From the NCBI GenBank assembly GCA_938023905.1, contig CALJCO010000078.1, positions 1 to 24,360 on the forward strand: a stretch of DNA of 24,360 nt, written 5' to 3'. Of this stretch, positions 7,210-16,787 are shown in pieces (the first letter of the stretch is position 1; each line of letters begins with the position of its first letter). This DNA comes from an uncultured Collinsella sp. (lineage in GTDB: Bacteria > Actinomycetota > Coriobacteriia > Coriobacteriales > Coriobacteriaceae). The notes under the pieces were generated by a model, which worked only from the letters and a program-made list of their open reading frames with translations, searched no databases and was not told the DNA's origin. The position numbers were made by a program, and so were the translations under genes.

Positions 7210-7221
7210 GGTCTACCCTTT

Positions 7222-7261
7222 CAAAAAGCATGCCCGGGGTGGCCAAGCCATCCCGGGCATG
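7222..7261 (-). terminator. Rho-independent terminator of the atp operon, close to murA
   Basis: CATGCCCGGG (7229-7238) pairs perfectly with CCCGGGCATG (7252-7261), extended inward by TGG/CCA after a G-T pair. On the minus strand it runs into five T residues (7223-7227). The murA ribosome binding site starts directly after it, so this could also act as a regulated attenuator. Confidence 0.9.
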
Positions 7262-7297
7262 ATGTGTTCGCAAATGGTCGAACGCTAAATCGTTTGA

Positions 7298-7690
7298 CTA
7301 TTGGGCAAGCTTGAGCTTACACCATGCGATTTCATTATAGAGGTAGGCGCGGCGTGCATCATCCTCCGACAAATTACCCAGCTTCTCTTCAAAACCTTGA
7401 ATATCAGCTTTAAGCTTGTCGGCATCGACGGTCGCCAAATCGCAAGCGCGCTCGGCGAGAACGGTCACGACATCGTCCGCAACCTGGGCATAGCCGCCGG
7501 CCACGGCAAACGTGTGGTCGACAGTGCCCATGGCCTTATCGGAAACGCGAACGTAACCGCGGTCGATCGTGCAGATCTCGCTGGAGTGAGCAGGCAGAAC
7601 GCCAAACTCGCCATCCGTGGACGGAATCGACACAAACGCAGCGTCGCCCTCATAGGCGCAGCTCACGGGGCACACGATGCGGATACGCAT
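7298..7690 (-). CDS. atpC: F1F0 ATP synthase subunit epsilon
   Basis: The 130-residue epsilon subunit links the rotating gamma shaft to the c-ring and can inhibit ATP hydrolysis. The N-terminal beta-sandwich (about 1-85) has the family pattern TDGEFGVLPAH (25-35) and the AVAGGYAQV strand. The helical C-terminus covers about 86-130. It starts three bases after the atpD stop codon and is the last gene of the atp operon, followed by a terminator. Confidence 0.94.
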   Translation of the reverse strand: MRIRIVCPVSCAYEGDAAFVSIPSTDGEFGVLPAHSSEICTIDRGYVRVSDKAMGTVDHTFAVAGGYAQVADDVVTVLAERACDLATVDADKLKADIQGFEEKLGNLSEDDARRAYLYNEIAWCKLKLAQ

Positions 7691-7693
7691 AAC

Positions 7694-9147
<1,454 letters not shown>

Positions 9148-9148
<1 letters not shown>

Positions 9149-10056
9149 TACTGTTCCTCCAATGCTGAGGCTCCGCCGACGATCTCGTTGATCTCGGTCG
9201 TGATCGAAGCCTGGCGCACGCGACTATACGTGCGGGTAAGGGTCGAGATGATCGCGGTGGCGTTTTCCGTCGCGGAGTGCATGGCCTTGCGGCGTGCACC
9301 CTGCTCGGCAGCCGCCGAATCGATCAGGGCCTGGTAGATGACCGTCAGGATATAAGACGGCACAAGCTTGCCGAGAACATGCTCGGGAGAGGGCACGAAC
9401 TCGAACGTGGACGAGATGCGCTTAGGGGCGTCGGTCTCGTTCTTACGCGGACCGTGGGCCATAGCGATCATCTCGGGGTCGAGCGGCAACAGATGCTCGA
9501 CGCGAAGCTCCTGATCCACGCGGTTCTTGGCGTGGTGGTAGACAAGCTCGACACGGTCAAGCTCACCGGCACGATACGCATCGCAGATATGAGAGGAAAT
9601 CATGCGGGCCTGATTGAAATCGGGCTCAGAGGAGTTGCCCTCAAAGTGCATGACAACGTTTGCGCGGTCACGGAAATACGTGACCGGCTTACGCCCGCAC
9701 GCGATGATCTCGCACTCGATGCCGTCGTTCGCCCAAGAAGCGGCGAGCTTTTCGGCCGTGCGCTCCACCGTCGTATTGAAACCGCCGGCAAGGCCGCGGT
9801 CCGAGGCAATAACGACAATCAGGCCATGCTTGACGCTCTCATGCTTCTGCAGCATGGGATCGGTGCCCGAACAGGAGGCGTCGCCGGCGACCGTCAACAT
9901 GACGTCGGTCAGCGCCTCCTTATAGGGCTCGGCCTGCTTGGAGCGATCGAGGGCACGACGGATCTTGGCCGTAGAGACCATCTCCATCGTGCGCGTGATC
10001 TGCTTGGTCGTGGTAACCGAGGAGATTCGCTTCTTAATGTCGCGAAGGTTGGCCAT
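9148..10056 (-). CDS. atpG: F1F0 ATP synthase subunit gamma
   Basis: Central rotor shaft of F1. The 302 residues begin with the typical MANLRDIKKRISSVTTTKQITRTMEMV helix, here cited only in outline by its start MANLRDIKKRI, and end with the conserved C-terminal coil around TEINEIVGGASAL. The Rossmann-like middle domain includes ASDRGLAGGFN. It starts five bases after the atpA stop with GGAG upstream, and its stop overlaps the atpD start. Confidence 0.96.
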
Positions 10057-10061
10057 GGGGC

Positions 10062-11660
10062 TTAGTTCTCCTCTGATCCAGAAACATCCGAATGGTGCTT
10101 GGCCATGAACTGCTGCTTGAAGTCGCCGATGACGCGCAAGAGCTCAGCCTTGGTGTCATCATCGATCTTCTTGGCGCGAACCTTGTCGAGCAGCGAGCCA
10201 AAGCCATTGTCCATGTACTCGATGAGCTCGGCACGGAAGGGCAGCACGTCGGCGATCTCCAGGTCATCCAGGAAGCCCTCGTTGCCAGCGAACAGCGTAA
10301 CGATCTGCTCGCCAACCTCAAACGGCTTGTAACGCGGCTGCTTCAGGAGCTCGGTCATGCGAGCACCATGGGTCAGCTGCTTCTGAGTAGCCTCGTCGAG
10401 GTCGGAGCCGAACTGCGTAAAGCCAGCGAGCTCCTGGTACGAAGCGAGGTCCAGACGGAGGTTGCCGGCGACCTGCTTCATGGCCTTGGTCTGCGCATCG
10501 CCACCGACGCGGGACACGGAGATGCCCACGTCGACTGCCGGGCGCTGACCCTGGAAGAAGAGCTCGGACTGCAGGTAGATCTGACCATCGGTAATGGAAA
10601 TGACGTTGGTCGGAATGTAGGCCGAGACGTCGCCGTCCTGGGTCTCGATGATCGGCAGTGCCGTCATGGAGCCGTAACCGTTCTTCTTGGACATCTTGAC
10701 GGCACGCTCGAGCAGACGAGAGTGCAGGTAGAAGATGTCGCCAGGATAGGCCTCGCGTCCGGGCGGACGATGCAGCGTCAGCGACATCTGACGGTAGGCC
10801 ACAGCCTGCTTGGACAGGTCGTCGTAGATGACGAGCACGTGGCCGCCGGGGTTGGTCTCGCTGGCGGGCTTGCCGTCCTCGCCGTTGTACATGAAGAACT
10901 CGCCGATAGCGGCACCGGCCATAGGCGCGATGTACTGCATAGGGGCGGAATCGGCAGCGGTGGCCGAAACGATGATGGTGTAGTCGAGCGCACCGTGCTG
11001 AGCGAGGGTCTCGCGGATGTTGGCAACCGTGGAGGCCTTCTGGCCGATGGCGACATAGATGCAGACCATGCCCTTGCCGCGCTGGTTGAGAATAGCGTCG
11101 ATGGCGATGGCGGTCTTACCGGTCTTACGGTCGCCGATGATGAGCTCACGCTGACCGCGGCCAATAGGCACCATGGAGTCGATAGCGAGCAGACCGGTCT
11201 GAACCGGCTCGCACACCGGGGTACGGTCGATGACGCCGGGGGCCTTGAACTCGATGGGACGACGGTGCGTAGCGACGATGTCGCCTAGGCCGTCGATGGG
11301 CTGGCCGAGCGGATTGACGACGCGGCCGAGCATGGCGCGGCTCACGGGGATATCCATAATGCGGCCAGTGGTGCGGCACTCGTCGCCTTCCTTGATGGAG
11401 TCGACGGCACCGAACAGAACGGCGCCGACCTCGTCACGGTCAAGGTTCTGGGCAAGGCCGAAGACGGTCTCACCGGTATCGGAGCTCTTGAACTCCAGAA
11501 GCTCGCCTGCCATGGCGCTCTTGAGGCCGGAGACGCGCGCGATGCCGTCGCCTACCTCGTCGACCGTTGAAACCTCATGCGTATCGACCGTCGCGGAGAG
11601 GCTCGTGAGCTGCTCCTGCAGTTTCTTGGCGATATCCTGGGCATTGAGGGTTTCGGACAT
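10062..11660 (-). CDS. atpA: F1F0 ATP synthase subunit alpha
   Basis: Non-catalytic nucleotide-binding subunit of the F1 hexamer. The 532 residues contain the Walker A loop GDRKTGKT (176-183) and the arginine-finger segment VSRVGGDAQ. The length is slightly above the usual 500-515 because of a C-terminal extension after the helical domain. The ATG overlaps the atpH stop as TAATG, with a strong GGAGGTG seven bases upstream, in line with the higher stoichiometry of alpha over delta. Confidence 0.98.
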   Translation of the reverse strand: MSETLNAQDIAKKLQEQLTSLSATVDTHEVSTVDEVGDGIARVSGLKSAMAGELLEFKSSDTGETVFGLAQNLDRDEVGAVLFGAVDSIKEGDECRTTGRIMDIPVSRAMLGRVVNPLGQPIDGLGDIVATHRRPIEFKAPGVIDRTPVCEPVQTGLLAIDSMVPIGRGQRELIIGDRKTGKTAIAIDAILNQRGKGMVCIYVAIGQKASTVANIRETLAQHGALDYTIIVSATAADSAPMQYIAPMAGAAIGEFFMYNGEDGKPASETNPGGHVLVIYDDLSKQAVAYRQMSLTLHRPPGREAYPGDIFYLHSRLLERAVKMSKKNGYGSMTALPIIETQDGDVSAYIPTNVISITDGQIYLQSELFFQGQRPAVDVGISVSRVGGDAQTKAMKQVAGNLRLDLASYQELAGFTQFGSDLDEATQKQLTHGARMTELLKQPRYKPFEVGEQIVTLFAGNEGFLDDLEIADVLPFRAELIEYMDNGFGSLLDKVRAKKIDDDTKAELLRVIGDFKQQFMAKHHSDVSGSEEN

Positions 11661-12136
11661 TAGGCTTCACCTCCGTACGAATTAGCAGAGTTTGCGAGGG
11701 TCTCCTGCGCGATGCGCAGCTGCGTCTTGACGGAAATGTCACGACGCTCGCCGCGGGCCTCGAGCACCAGGCCGCCCACGATAGACGGGTCGACCTGCTC
11801 GATAAGGAATACCTTGCGGCCGAAGTCCTGCTCGCATTTCTTAGTGATGGTTTGACGCAGCTCGTCGTCGAGCGGGATCGCCGTGGTGACGGTCACGCCC
11901 ACTACATCCTCGTCTTCCTCGGCAACATACTTAAAGGCAGCTGCCACCTTGGGAAGAAGGTCGAGCTGGTCGCGCTTGGACATGGTGTCGAGCACAGCGA
12001 TGATCTCGGGGCTGGCGCCAGCCAGACGCTCGATCATCTCGAGGTCCTCGAATACATGGTTCTCGGCCTTGGCGGCTTCCAAAAGGGAGCGCGCGTAGGT
12101 CTCGAGCACCTTGTCCTGATAGCGGCTAGTCGGCAT
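11660..12136 (-). CDS. atpH: F1F0 ATP synthase subunit delta
   Basis: Peripheral stalk subunit tying the top of F1 to subunit b. The 158 residues are a little short of the typical 175-180. The N-terminal helical domain (about 1-105) and the C-terminal segment VDPSIVGGLVLEARGERRDISV, typical of the OSCP/delta family around positions 115-136, are recognisable. The ATG lies inside the 3' end of atpF (11-base overlap), and its stop overlaps the atpA ATG, so it is translationally coupled on both sides. Confidence 0.94.
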   Translation of the reverse strand: MPTSRYQDKVLETYARSLLEAAKAENHVFEDLEMIERLAGASPEIIAVLDTMSKRDQLDLLPKVAAAFKYVAEEDEDVVGVTVTTAIPLDDELRQTITKKCEQDFGRKVFLIEQVDPSIVGGLVLEARGERRDISVKTQLRIAQETLANSANSYGGEA

Positions 12137-12728
12137 TCAGGCTACCTGCTTCCTGGATGTAGCGCTCGATGAGCTTCTTCTGCTCGGCCTCGTCCTCGAG
12201 TGCCTCGCCCACGATCTTGGTGGCGACGGCAACGGACAGGTCGGCGATAGAGCTCGCGGCACCGGCGTAGATGGACTTGCGCTCGTCCTCGACGGTCGTG
12301 TGGGCCTTGGCGATGATCTCCTCGGCCTCCTTGTGAGCAGCCTCGATGATACGGGCGCGCTCGGACTCGGCGTCCTTACGGGCCTCGAGAACGATGTCGG
12401 CAGCCTGACGACGGGCGTCGGTAACGATCGAGTCGGACTCAGCGCGCTTGGCGATAGCCTCCTGCTTGGTCTTCTCGGCCTCGTCGAGGCTCTCCTCGAT
12501 CTTCTTGCCGCGCTCCTCCATGGTTTTCATGATGCCCGGCAGGGCGACCTTGGCCAGCACGATCCAGATGATCAGGAAGGCGATAAGCGCCGGGATGAAC
12601 TCCGCCATCTTAGGGATGAGGATGTCCGCACCGGCAGCGCCGTCCTCGGCGAACGCGGAAACCGGCATGAGCAGCGCGGCCGCGGACGCGGAGAGTGCGA
12701 TCGCGCTCTTCTGGGATGAAAGATTCAT
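12126..12728 (-). CDS. atpF: F1F0 ATP synthase subunit b
   Basis: Membrane-anchored peripheral stalk subunit. The 200 residues consist of a hydrophobic, signal-peptide-like N-terminus (1-27, ending AFA before an acidic ED), a transmembrane helix (about 42-65), and a long charged coiled coil rich in Ala, Glu, Lys and Arg (66-190). Ordinary b subunits start directly with the membrane helix, so the first 40 residues are an extension. If cleaved after Ala27 the mature N-terminus would be outside, as expected for b. GGAG lies eight bases before the ATG. It overlaps atpH by 11 bases. Confidence 0.93.
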   Translation of the reverse strand: MNLSSQKSAIALSASAAALLMPVSAFAEDGAAGADILIPKMAEFIPALIAFLIIWIVLAKVALPGIMKTMEERGKKIEESLDEAEKTKQEAIAKRAESDSIVTDARRQAADIVLEARKDAESERARIIEAAHKEAEEIIAKAHTTVEDERKSIYAGAASSIADLSVAVATKIVGEALEDEAEQKKLIERYIQEAGSLNAD

Positions 12729-12743
12729 ACTTGACGCTCCGTG

Positions 12744-12938
12744 CTATTTAACGATCAGCGCGACAACGAAGCCGATCAGAGCCAGAGCCTCGCCGAAGGC
12801 GGAGCCCATGATGAAGACGGTGAACACGCGGCCCTGGACCTCAGGCTGACGGGCCATAGCACCCGTAGCACCCAGAGCAGACAGGCCGATAGCAAGACCA
12901 GCGCCGATAACACCGAGACCGTAACCGATAACTCCCAC
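12744..12938 (-). CDS. atpE: F1F0 ATP synthase subunit c
   Basis: Proteolipid that forms the rotor ring in the membrane. Only 64 residues: helix 1 (about 3-28), the ARQPE polar loop (29-33) and helix 2 (about 38-62) with the ion-binding Glu50. Glu50 is followed by Ala rather than Ser/Thr, and the helix-1 position that is Gln in sodium-type rings appears to be Ile, so proton coupling is more likely. It starts at a GTG preceded by AAAGGAGG at a tight four-base spacing; upstream codons in frame reach a stop without another start. The N-terminus is about six residues shorter than in Bacillus-type c subunits. Confidence 0.93.
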   Translation of the reverse strand: MGVIGYGLGVIGAGLAIGLSALGATGAMARQPEVQGRVFTVFIMGSAFGEALALIGFVVALIVK

Positions 12939-13062
12939 GATTCCTCCTTTGTCGTGCGTGTCTTATTTCACGCAGGATAACCTTTTTTATAACTGCCGGG
13001 CTCCATGGGTACGGGCACCGGCGGTTTAACGAATTGCTTACCTTTAAGGCGCGAGCGGAAGG

Positions 13063-13866
13063 CTACTCCTCCTCCGCGACCTCCTCTGCCTCGGAGACAT
13101 ACACGGCGGTAAGGACCGTGAAGACGTAAGCCTGGATGGCGCCGACCACAAGCTCGATCGCATAGATCAGGATGAGGATGGCAAGCCAGGCTAGCGAAGG
13201 CAGGGCGCCAACGGCGTGGGCCGCGGAAACCTGCTGAAGCAGCGGCTGCATGAACATGCTCGCCATGATGGCGAACGAGCCCATGACCACGTGTCCTGCG
13301 AACATGTTGCAGAACAGACGGACGGCAAGCGTGATGAGACGCAGGAAGGTCGAGAAAAGCTCGACGACCCACACAAGCACGTTCATCGGGAAGCTTACGC
13401 CCTGCGGGGCGAGGCTCTTGATGTAGCCGATCACGCCGTGAGCCTTGCATCCGTAGTAGATGAAATACACGAAGGCGAAGATGGCGAGCGCGGCGGTGGA
13501 GCCGATTGCGCCGGTGCCGGGCTTCATTCCCGGAATCAGGCCGATCATGTTATTGATCAGGATGAACAGGAAAAGCGAGCACAGGAACGGGAAGTGCTTC
13601 TTCCAGTTCTCACCCACGACGCCCTTGCCGATATCGTTCTCGACGTACTCGATGATGTACTCGAAACCGTTGACGAAGAAGCCCTTGGGGACCAGGGTCT
13701 GCTTCTTCTTGAACACGGCCAGGACGATCAGGAGCACGATCGTGGAGACGATCAGCCAAAACGAGTACTGCGTGATGCCGCAGCTCAGATCGCCCACGAC
13801 AGGGGTGGAGCTGAACTCGCTGACCAGATGATTAATCTCATCAGGCAGCTTTTCAAAAATTTCCAC
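13063..13866 (-). CDS. atpB: F1F0 ATP synthase subunit a
   Basis: Integral membrane stator subunit carrying the proton half-channels. The 267 residues hold five to six hydrophobic helices. The essential arginine is Arg183 in TLAVRLFCNMFAGH, and the SLAPQGVSFPMNV segment is also typical. The C-terminus is acidic (EEVAEEE). The start is GTG at 13866 with AAAGG a few bases upstream, three bases after the stop of the preceding AtpI-like gene. The 124-base gap to atpE holds no other gene. Confidence 0.96.
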   Translation of the reverse strand: MEIFEKLPDEINHLVSEFSSTPVVGDLSCGITQYSFWLIVSTIVLLIVLAVFKKKQTLVPKGFFVNGFEYIIEYVENDIGKGVVGENWKKHFPFLCSLFLFILINNMIGLIPGMKPGTGAIGSTAALAIFAFVYFIYYGCKAHGVIGYIKSLAPQGVSFPMNVLVWVVELFSTFLRLITLAVRLFCNMFAGHVVMGSFAIMASMFMQPLLQQVSAAHAVGALPSLAWLAILILIYAIELVVGAIQAYVFTVLTAVYVSEAEEVAEEE

Positions 13867-13869
13867 GAC

Positions 13870-14181
13870 TTACCTTTCGACCTCATGAGGATCTCGCAGC
13901 GCCTTGACGACACGAACCGTGCAGGCAGCCATAAAGGCCACGAAGCCGATCGCCTCGCCCAGGAGGAACATGCGAAATGCCTCTCCGAACAACACAAACA
14001 CAACCAAGGTAAAGACGAGCAGGGCGATTGCCGAGACCGCAAGACTCACCATACCCTTGAGCATGTCCGCATTCTGTTTATCGTCAAGAACCGGCTTGAG
14101 CGTAAAGACAAAGGGAAGGAAGGCAATTGCGCCCGCGATGGCGCCTGCAACGATAGCGAGCAGATCGGCTATCTGAAACAC
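13870..14181 (-). CDS. Small AtpI-like membrane protein at the head of the atp operon
   Basis: Placed where atpI is commonly found, directly ahead of atpB. The product is about 103 residues with three to four hydrophobic segments (around 4-26, 43-66 and 69-91) and a basic C-terminus. AtpI proteins are thought to help assemble the c-ring; that role is inferred from position and topology, as no diagnostic motif is visible. A longer frame starts at a TTG at 14256. I chose the GTG at 14181 because it has GAGG six bases upstream, and because a promoter-like TACAAT lies inside the longer frame. The gene ends three bases before atpB. Confidence 0.65.
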   Translation of the reverse strand: MFQIADLLAIVAGAIAGAIAFLPFVFTLKPVLDDKQNADMLKGMVSLAVSAIALLVFTLVVFVLFGEAFRMFLLGEAIGFVAFMAACTVRVVKALRDPHEVER

Positions 14182-14242
14182 TGGCGTCCTCACTTTCCTT
14201 TTTAACGCTTCACAGAACAGTTCCCGCCAAACATTGGTGACT

Positions 14243-14270
14243 ATTGTACGAGCCAATCGCTAAAGTACAA
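14243..14270 (-). promoter_or_regulatory. Candidate promoter of the atp operon
   Basis: On the minus strand, TTGTAC (14265-14270) is followed after 16 bases by TACAAT (14243-14248, five of six matches). The two boxes are parts of a TTGTAC/GTACAA inverted repeat, so a symmetric regulator could also bind here. The site lies about 60 bases upstream of the favoured GTG start. Confidence 0.5.
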
Positions 14271-14385
14271 CCGAAAAAGCATCGGTTAATACGCACCTGT
14301 TCGTTTTCTTAAGACCTTCTTTATGCCGCAGGTACGGTAATACGTTTTTCTCGAACCCTGCAGGGCAAAACGTCCGTTAACAGGA

Positions 14386-14420
14386 GTGCGCGCGGTCGCC
14401 TTTTGTTCGTCCGCGCGCAC
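14386..14420. terminator. GC-rich hairpin behind upp, possible terminator
   Basis: GTGCGCGCGG (14386-14395) pairs perfectly with CCGCGCGCAC (14411-14420). It lies 42 bases after the upp stop on the minus strand. No U-tract follows on that strand, so intrinsic termination is uncertain. Nothing else is recognisable in the upp-atp gap apart from the atp promoter. Confidence 0.4.
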
Positions 14421-14461
14421 CGTTTCTTCGTATTTGCAGCCGCGGCCGTTTAGCCCAGCGA

Positions 14462-15109
14462 CTAGAGCGTGCCGTAGATGCGGTCGCCGGCGTCGCCGAG
14501 GCCGGGAACGATGTAGGCAGCCTCGTTGAGATGGTCGTCGATGGCGCAGGTATAGATATGTACATCGGGATCCTTCTCGGTCAGCGACTTGAGGCCCTCG
14601 GGGGCCGCGACGATGCACAGCATGCGGATGTCCTTGACACCGCGCCCGCGCAGGTAGCTGATGGCCATCTCGGCCGAACCGCCCGTGGCGAGCATGGGGT
14701 CGACGACCAGGCAGATGCGCTGGTCGATATCCTTGGGCATCTTGCAGTAATACTCGTGCGGCTCGTGGGTGACCTCGTCGCGCTCCATGCCGATGTGGCC
14801 CACGCGAGCGGAGGGCACCAGGTCGAGGATGCCGTCGACCATGCCAAGGCCCGCACGCAGGATGGGCACGATGGCGAGTTTCTTGCCGGCGAGCTGCTTA
14901 AACGTTGCGGTGGTGATAGGGGTCTCGACCTCGACGTCTTCCATAGGCAGGTCGCGCATGGCCTCGTAGCCGTCAAAAAGCGCGAGTTCGCGCACGAGCT
15001 GACGGAACTGGTTGGTGCCGGTGTTTTTGTCGCGCAGGATCGACAGCTTGTGCTGGACGAGCGGGTGATCGACAAGCGTCACACGGGACGCATCGTAGGT
15101 GACGGTCAT
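14462..15109 (-). CDS. upp: Uracil phosphoribosyltransferase
   Basis: Pyrimidine salvage enzyme forming UMP from uracil and PRPP in the cytoplasm. With the ATG at 15109 it has 215 residues, close to the family norm. The PRPP-binding loop VDPMLATGGSA (136-146) and the uracil-binding C-terminal GLGDAGDR (203-210) are intact. A longer in-frame start 20 codons upstream adds no family sequence and overlaps the leader hairpins; AAAGGGG lies ten bases before the chosen ATG. Upp next to the atp operon is a common Gram-positive arrangement. The 123-base leader between glpK and upp contains two adjacent palindromes. Confidence 0.95.
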   Translation of the reverse strand: MTVTYDASRVTLVDHPLVQHKLSILRDKNTGTNQFRQLVRELALFDGYEAMRDLPMEDVEVETPITTATFKQLAGKKLAIVPILRAGLGMVDGILDLVPSARVGHIGMERDEVTHEPHEYYCKMPKDIDQRICLVVDPMLATGGSAEMAISYLRGRGVKDIRMLCIVAAPEGLKSLTEKDPDVHIYTCAIDDHLNEAAYIVPGLGDAGDRIYGTL

Positions 15110-15128
15110 GGGTTGATTGCCCCTTTCG

Positions 15129-15160
15129 TTGCGGCCGCAAAACGGCCTTGCTGACAAGGC
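15129..15160 (-). promoter_or_regulatory. Two adjacent palindromes in the upp leader
   Basis: GCCTTG-CTGA-CAAGGC (15145-15160) and the 12-base palindrome TTGCGGCCGCAA (15129-15140) lie between glpK and the upp ribosome binding site. Copies of GGCC at 15133-15136 and 15144-15147 could pair and disrupt both hairpins. Whether this acts on upp expression is unknown; no PyrR-type antiterminator was recognised. Confidence 0.3.
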
Positions 15161-15232
15161 GCGCAGCAATGTTGCCGCCGCACGCCATGCATTAGTTTAG
15201 CGGTTTGTTGTATCGAGCAGCCCATCGCAGCC

Positions 15233-16774
15233 CTACTGTGCGGTACTGAGCGAGCGCCTGACTGCATCACACCAGCCCGCAAGGTTTTGTTCGCGGCGCT
15301 CGGCGGACATGTGGGGAAGGAAGGTCCTAACGATCTGGGCATTTTGCTCCAGCTCTTCCAGGTCTTCCCAATAGCCGACGGCAAGACCCGCCAAGTACGC
15401 GGCACCGATTGCCGTGGTCTCCACCGTCTCGCATTGCAGCACGGGAATATCCAGCAGGTCGGCCTGGAATTGCATGATGAACTCGTTGCGCGAGGCACCG
15501 CCATCGACAGACAGGCGCTCGATCGAAAGCCCCACGTCCTGCTCCATGGCGCGCAGCACGTCGTAGCTCTGATATGCCATGGATTCGCAGGCGGCACGTA
15601 CGATGGTCGCACGGCTCGAGGCGCCGGTCAGACCGCACACGATACCGCGGGCATGCGGGTCCCACCAGGGAGCGCCCAGACCCGCAAAGGCGGGAACGAA
15701 GTAGCAGCCCTCGTTGTCGCTAATCGAAGCGGCGAGTTGTGCCGACTCGCTCACGCTCGAGATGATGCCCATGTTGTTGCGAAGCCAGTTCATGGTGGAA
15801 CCGGCAGCAAAGATGGAGCCCTCGAGCGCATAGCTGATCTTCCCGTTCGCAGCGATACCGATGGTGGAGACCAGACCGTTCTTGGATTCGACGATCTCGT
15901 CGCCGGTGTTCATGAGCATAAAGCAGCCCGTGCCATAGGTGTTTTTGGTCTGGCCGGGATGGAAGCAGCAGTGACCGAACAGCGACGCCTGCTGGTCGCC
16001 CGCCACACCCATGATGGGCGGCATGTTGGTCATGATGTCGCTCGCGACGCGGCCGTAGTCACCCGAGCTCCAGCGAACCTCGGGCATCATGGAACGTGGA
16101 ACGTCAAAGAGCGCCAGCAGGTCGTCGTCCCAATCGAGCGTATAGATATTAAAGAGTGCCGTGCGGCTGGCATTGGTGTAGTCGGTGGCAAAGACCTGGC
16201 CGCCGGTGAGGTTGTAGATGAGCCAGGTGTCGATGGTGCCAAACATGAGGTCGCCCGCCGCCGCGCTCTCGCGTGCGCCGTCGACGTTGTCGAGAATCCA
16301 CTGTACCTTGGAGGCCGAGAAATACGGGTCGAGCGTGAGTCCCGTGCGGGAGCGCACCAGCTCCTCGCAACCCTGTTCAACCAACGCGTCGATTGCCGGC
16401 GCGGTACGGCGGCACTGCCATACGATGGCGTTATAGATCGGCTGACCGCTCACGCGGTCCCAGACCACCGTGGTCTCGCGCTGGTTGGAGATGCCGATGG
16501 CGGCAATGCGGTCGGAGTGGATACCGCTCTTAAACTGGACTTCCATCATGACGGCGATCTGGCTGGCAAGGACCGCCATGGGGTCTTGCTCTACCCAACC
16601 GGGACGTGGGAAGCTGGTTTTGACGCTGCGACGTGCCTGCGCGACGATGCATCCGTACTCGTCGACGATGGTCGCAAGTACCGAGGTGGTGCCGCAGTCG
16701 AGCGCCATGATGTAGGAACCGCCAAAGTTAAACGAGGCATCTTCCATGCCCAGGCTGCCCAGATTCAACGACAT
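15233..16774 (-). CDS. glpK: Glycerol kinase
   Basis: FGGY-family sugar kinase phosphorylating glycerol to glycerol 3-phosphate with ATP in the cytoplasm. The 513 residues include the nucleotide phosphate loop ALDCGTTS (24-31), NQRETTVVWD, GVAGDQQASLFG and a C-terminal SVDGGASRN segment. The N-terminus carries about 20 residues more than typical, but the ATG at 16774 is supported by AAAGGTG six bases upstream. The gene begins 13 bases after tsaC ends, so the two may be cotranscribed even though their functions are unrelated. No glycerol facilitator or glycerol-phosphate dehydrogenase gene is nearby. Confidence 0.95.
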   Translation of the reverse strand: MSLNLGSLGMEDASFNFGGSYIMALDCGTTSVLATIVDEYGCIVAQARRSVKTSFPRPGWVEQDPMAVLASQIAVMMEVQFKSGIHSDRIAAIGISNQRETTVVWDRVSGQPIYNAIVWQCRRTAPAIDALVEQGCEELVRSRTGLTLDPYFSASKVQWILDNVDGARESAAAGDLMFGTIDTWLIYNLTGGQVFATDYTNASRTALFNIYTLDWDDDLLALFDVPRSMMPEVRWSSGDYGRVASDIMTNMPPIMGVAGDQQASLFGHCCFHPGQTKNTYGTGCFMLMNTGDEIVESKNGLVSTIGIAANGKISYALEGSIFAAGSTMNWLRNNMGIISSVSESAQLAASISDNEGCYFVPAFAGLGAPWWDPHARGIVCGLTGASSRATIVRAACESMAYQSYDVLRAMEQDVGLSIERLSVDGGASRNEFIMQFQADLLDIPVLQCETVETTAIGAAYLAGLAVGYWEDLEELEQNAQIVRTFLPHMSAERREQNLAGWCDAVRRSLSTAQ

Positions 16775-16787
16775 CGCTTACACCTTT

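Noticed and set aside
12968..13450. 160-codon minus-strand frame overlapping atpB in another frame
   Set aside because: It is an alternative frame inside atpB; the Arg183 motif and membrane helices belong to the atpB frame.
14310..14330. GACCTTCT followed by ATGCC, resembling the tip of the structured element
   Set aside because: The match is under ten bases, and none of the element's stems or linkers is present around it.
14341..14371. tRNA-like GGTTCGA word on the minus strand
   Set aside because: The flanks cannot form a T-arm or acceptor stem, so it is not a tRNA gene.
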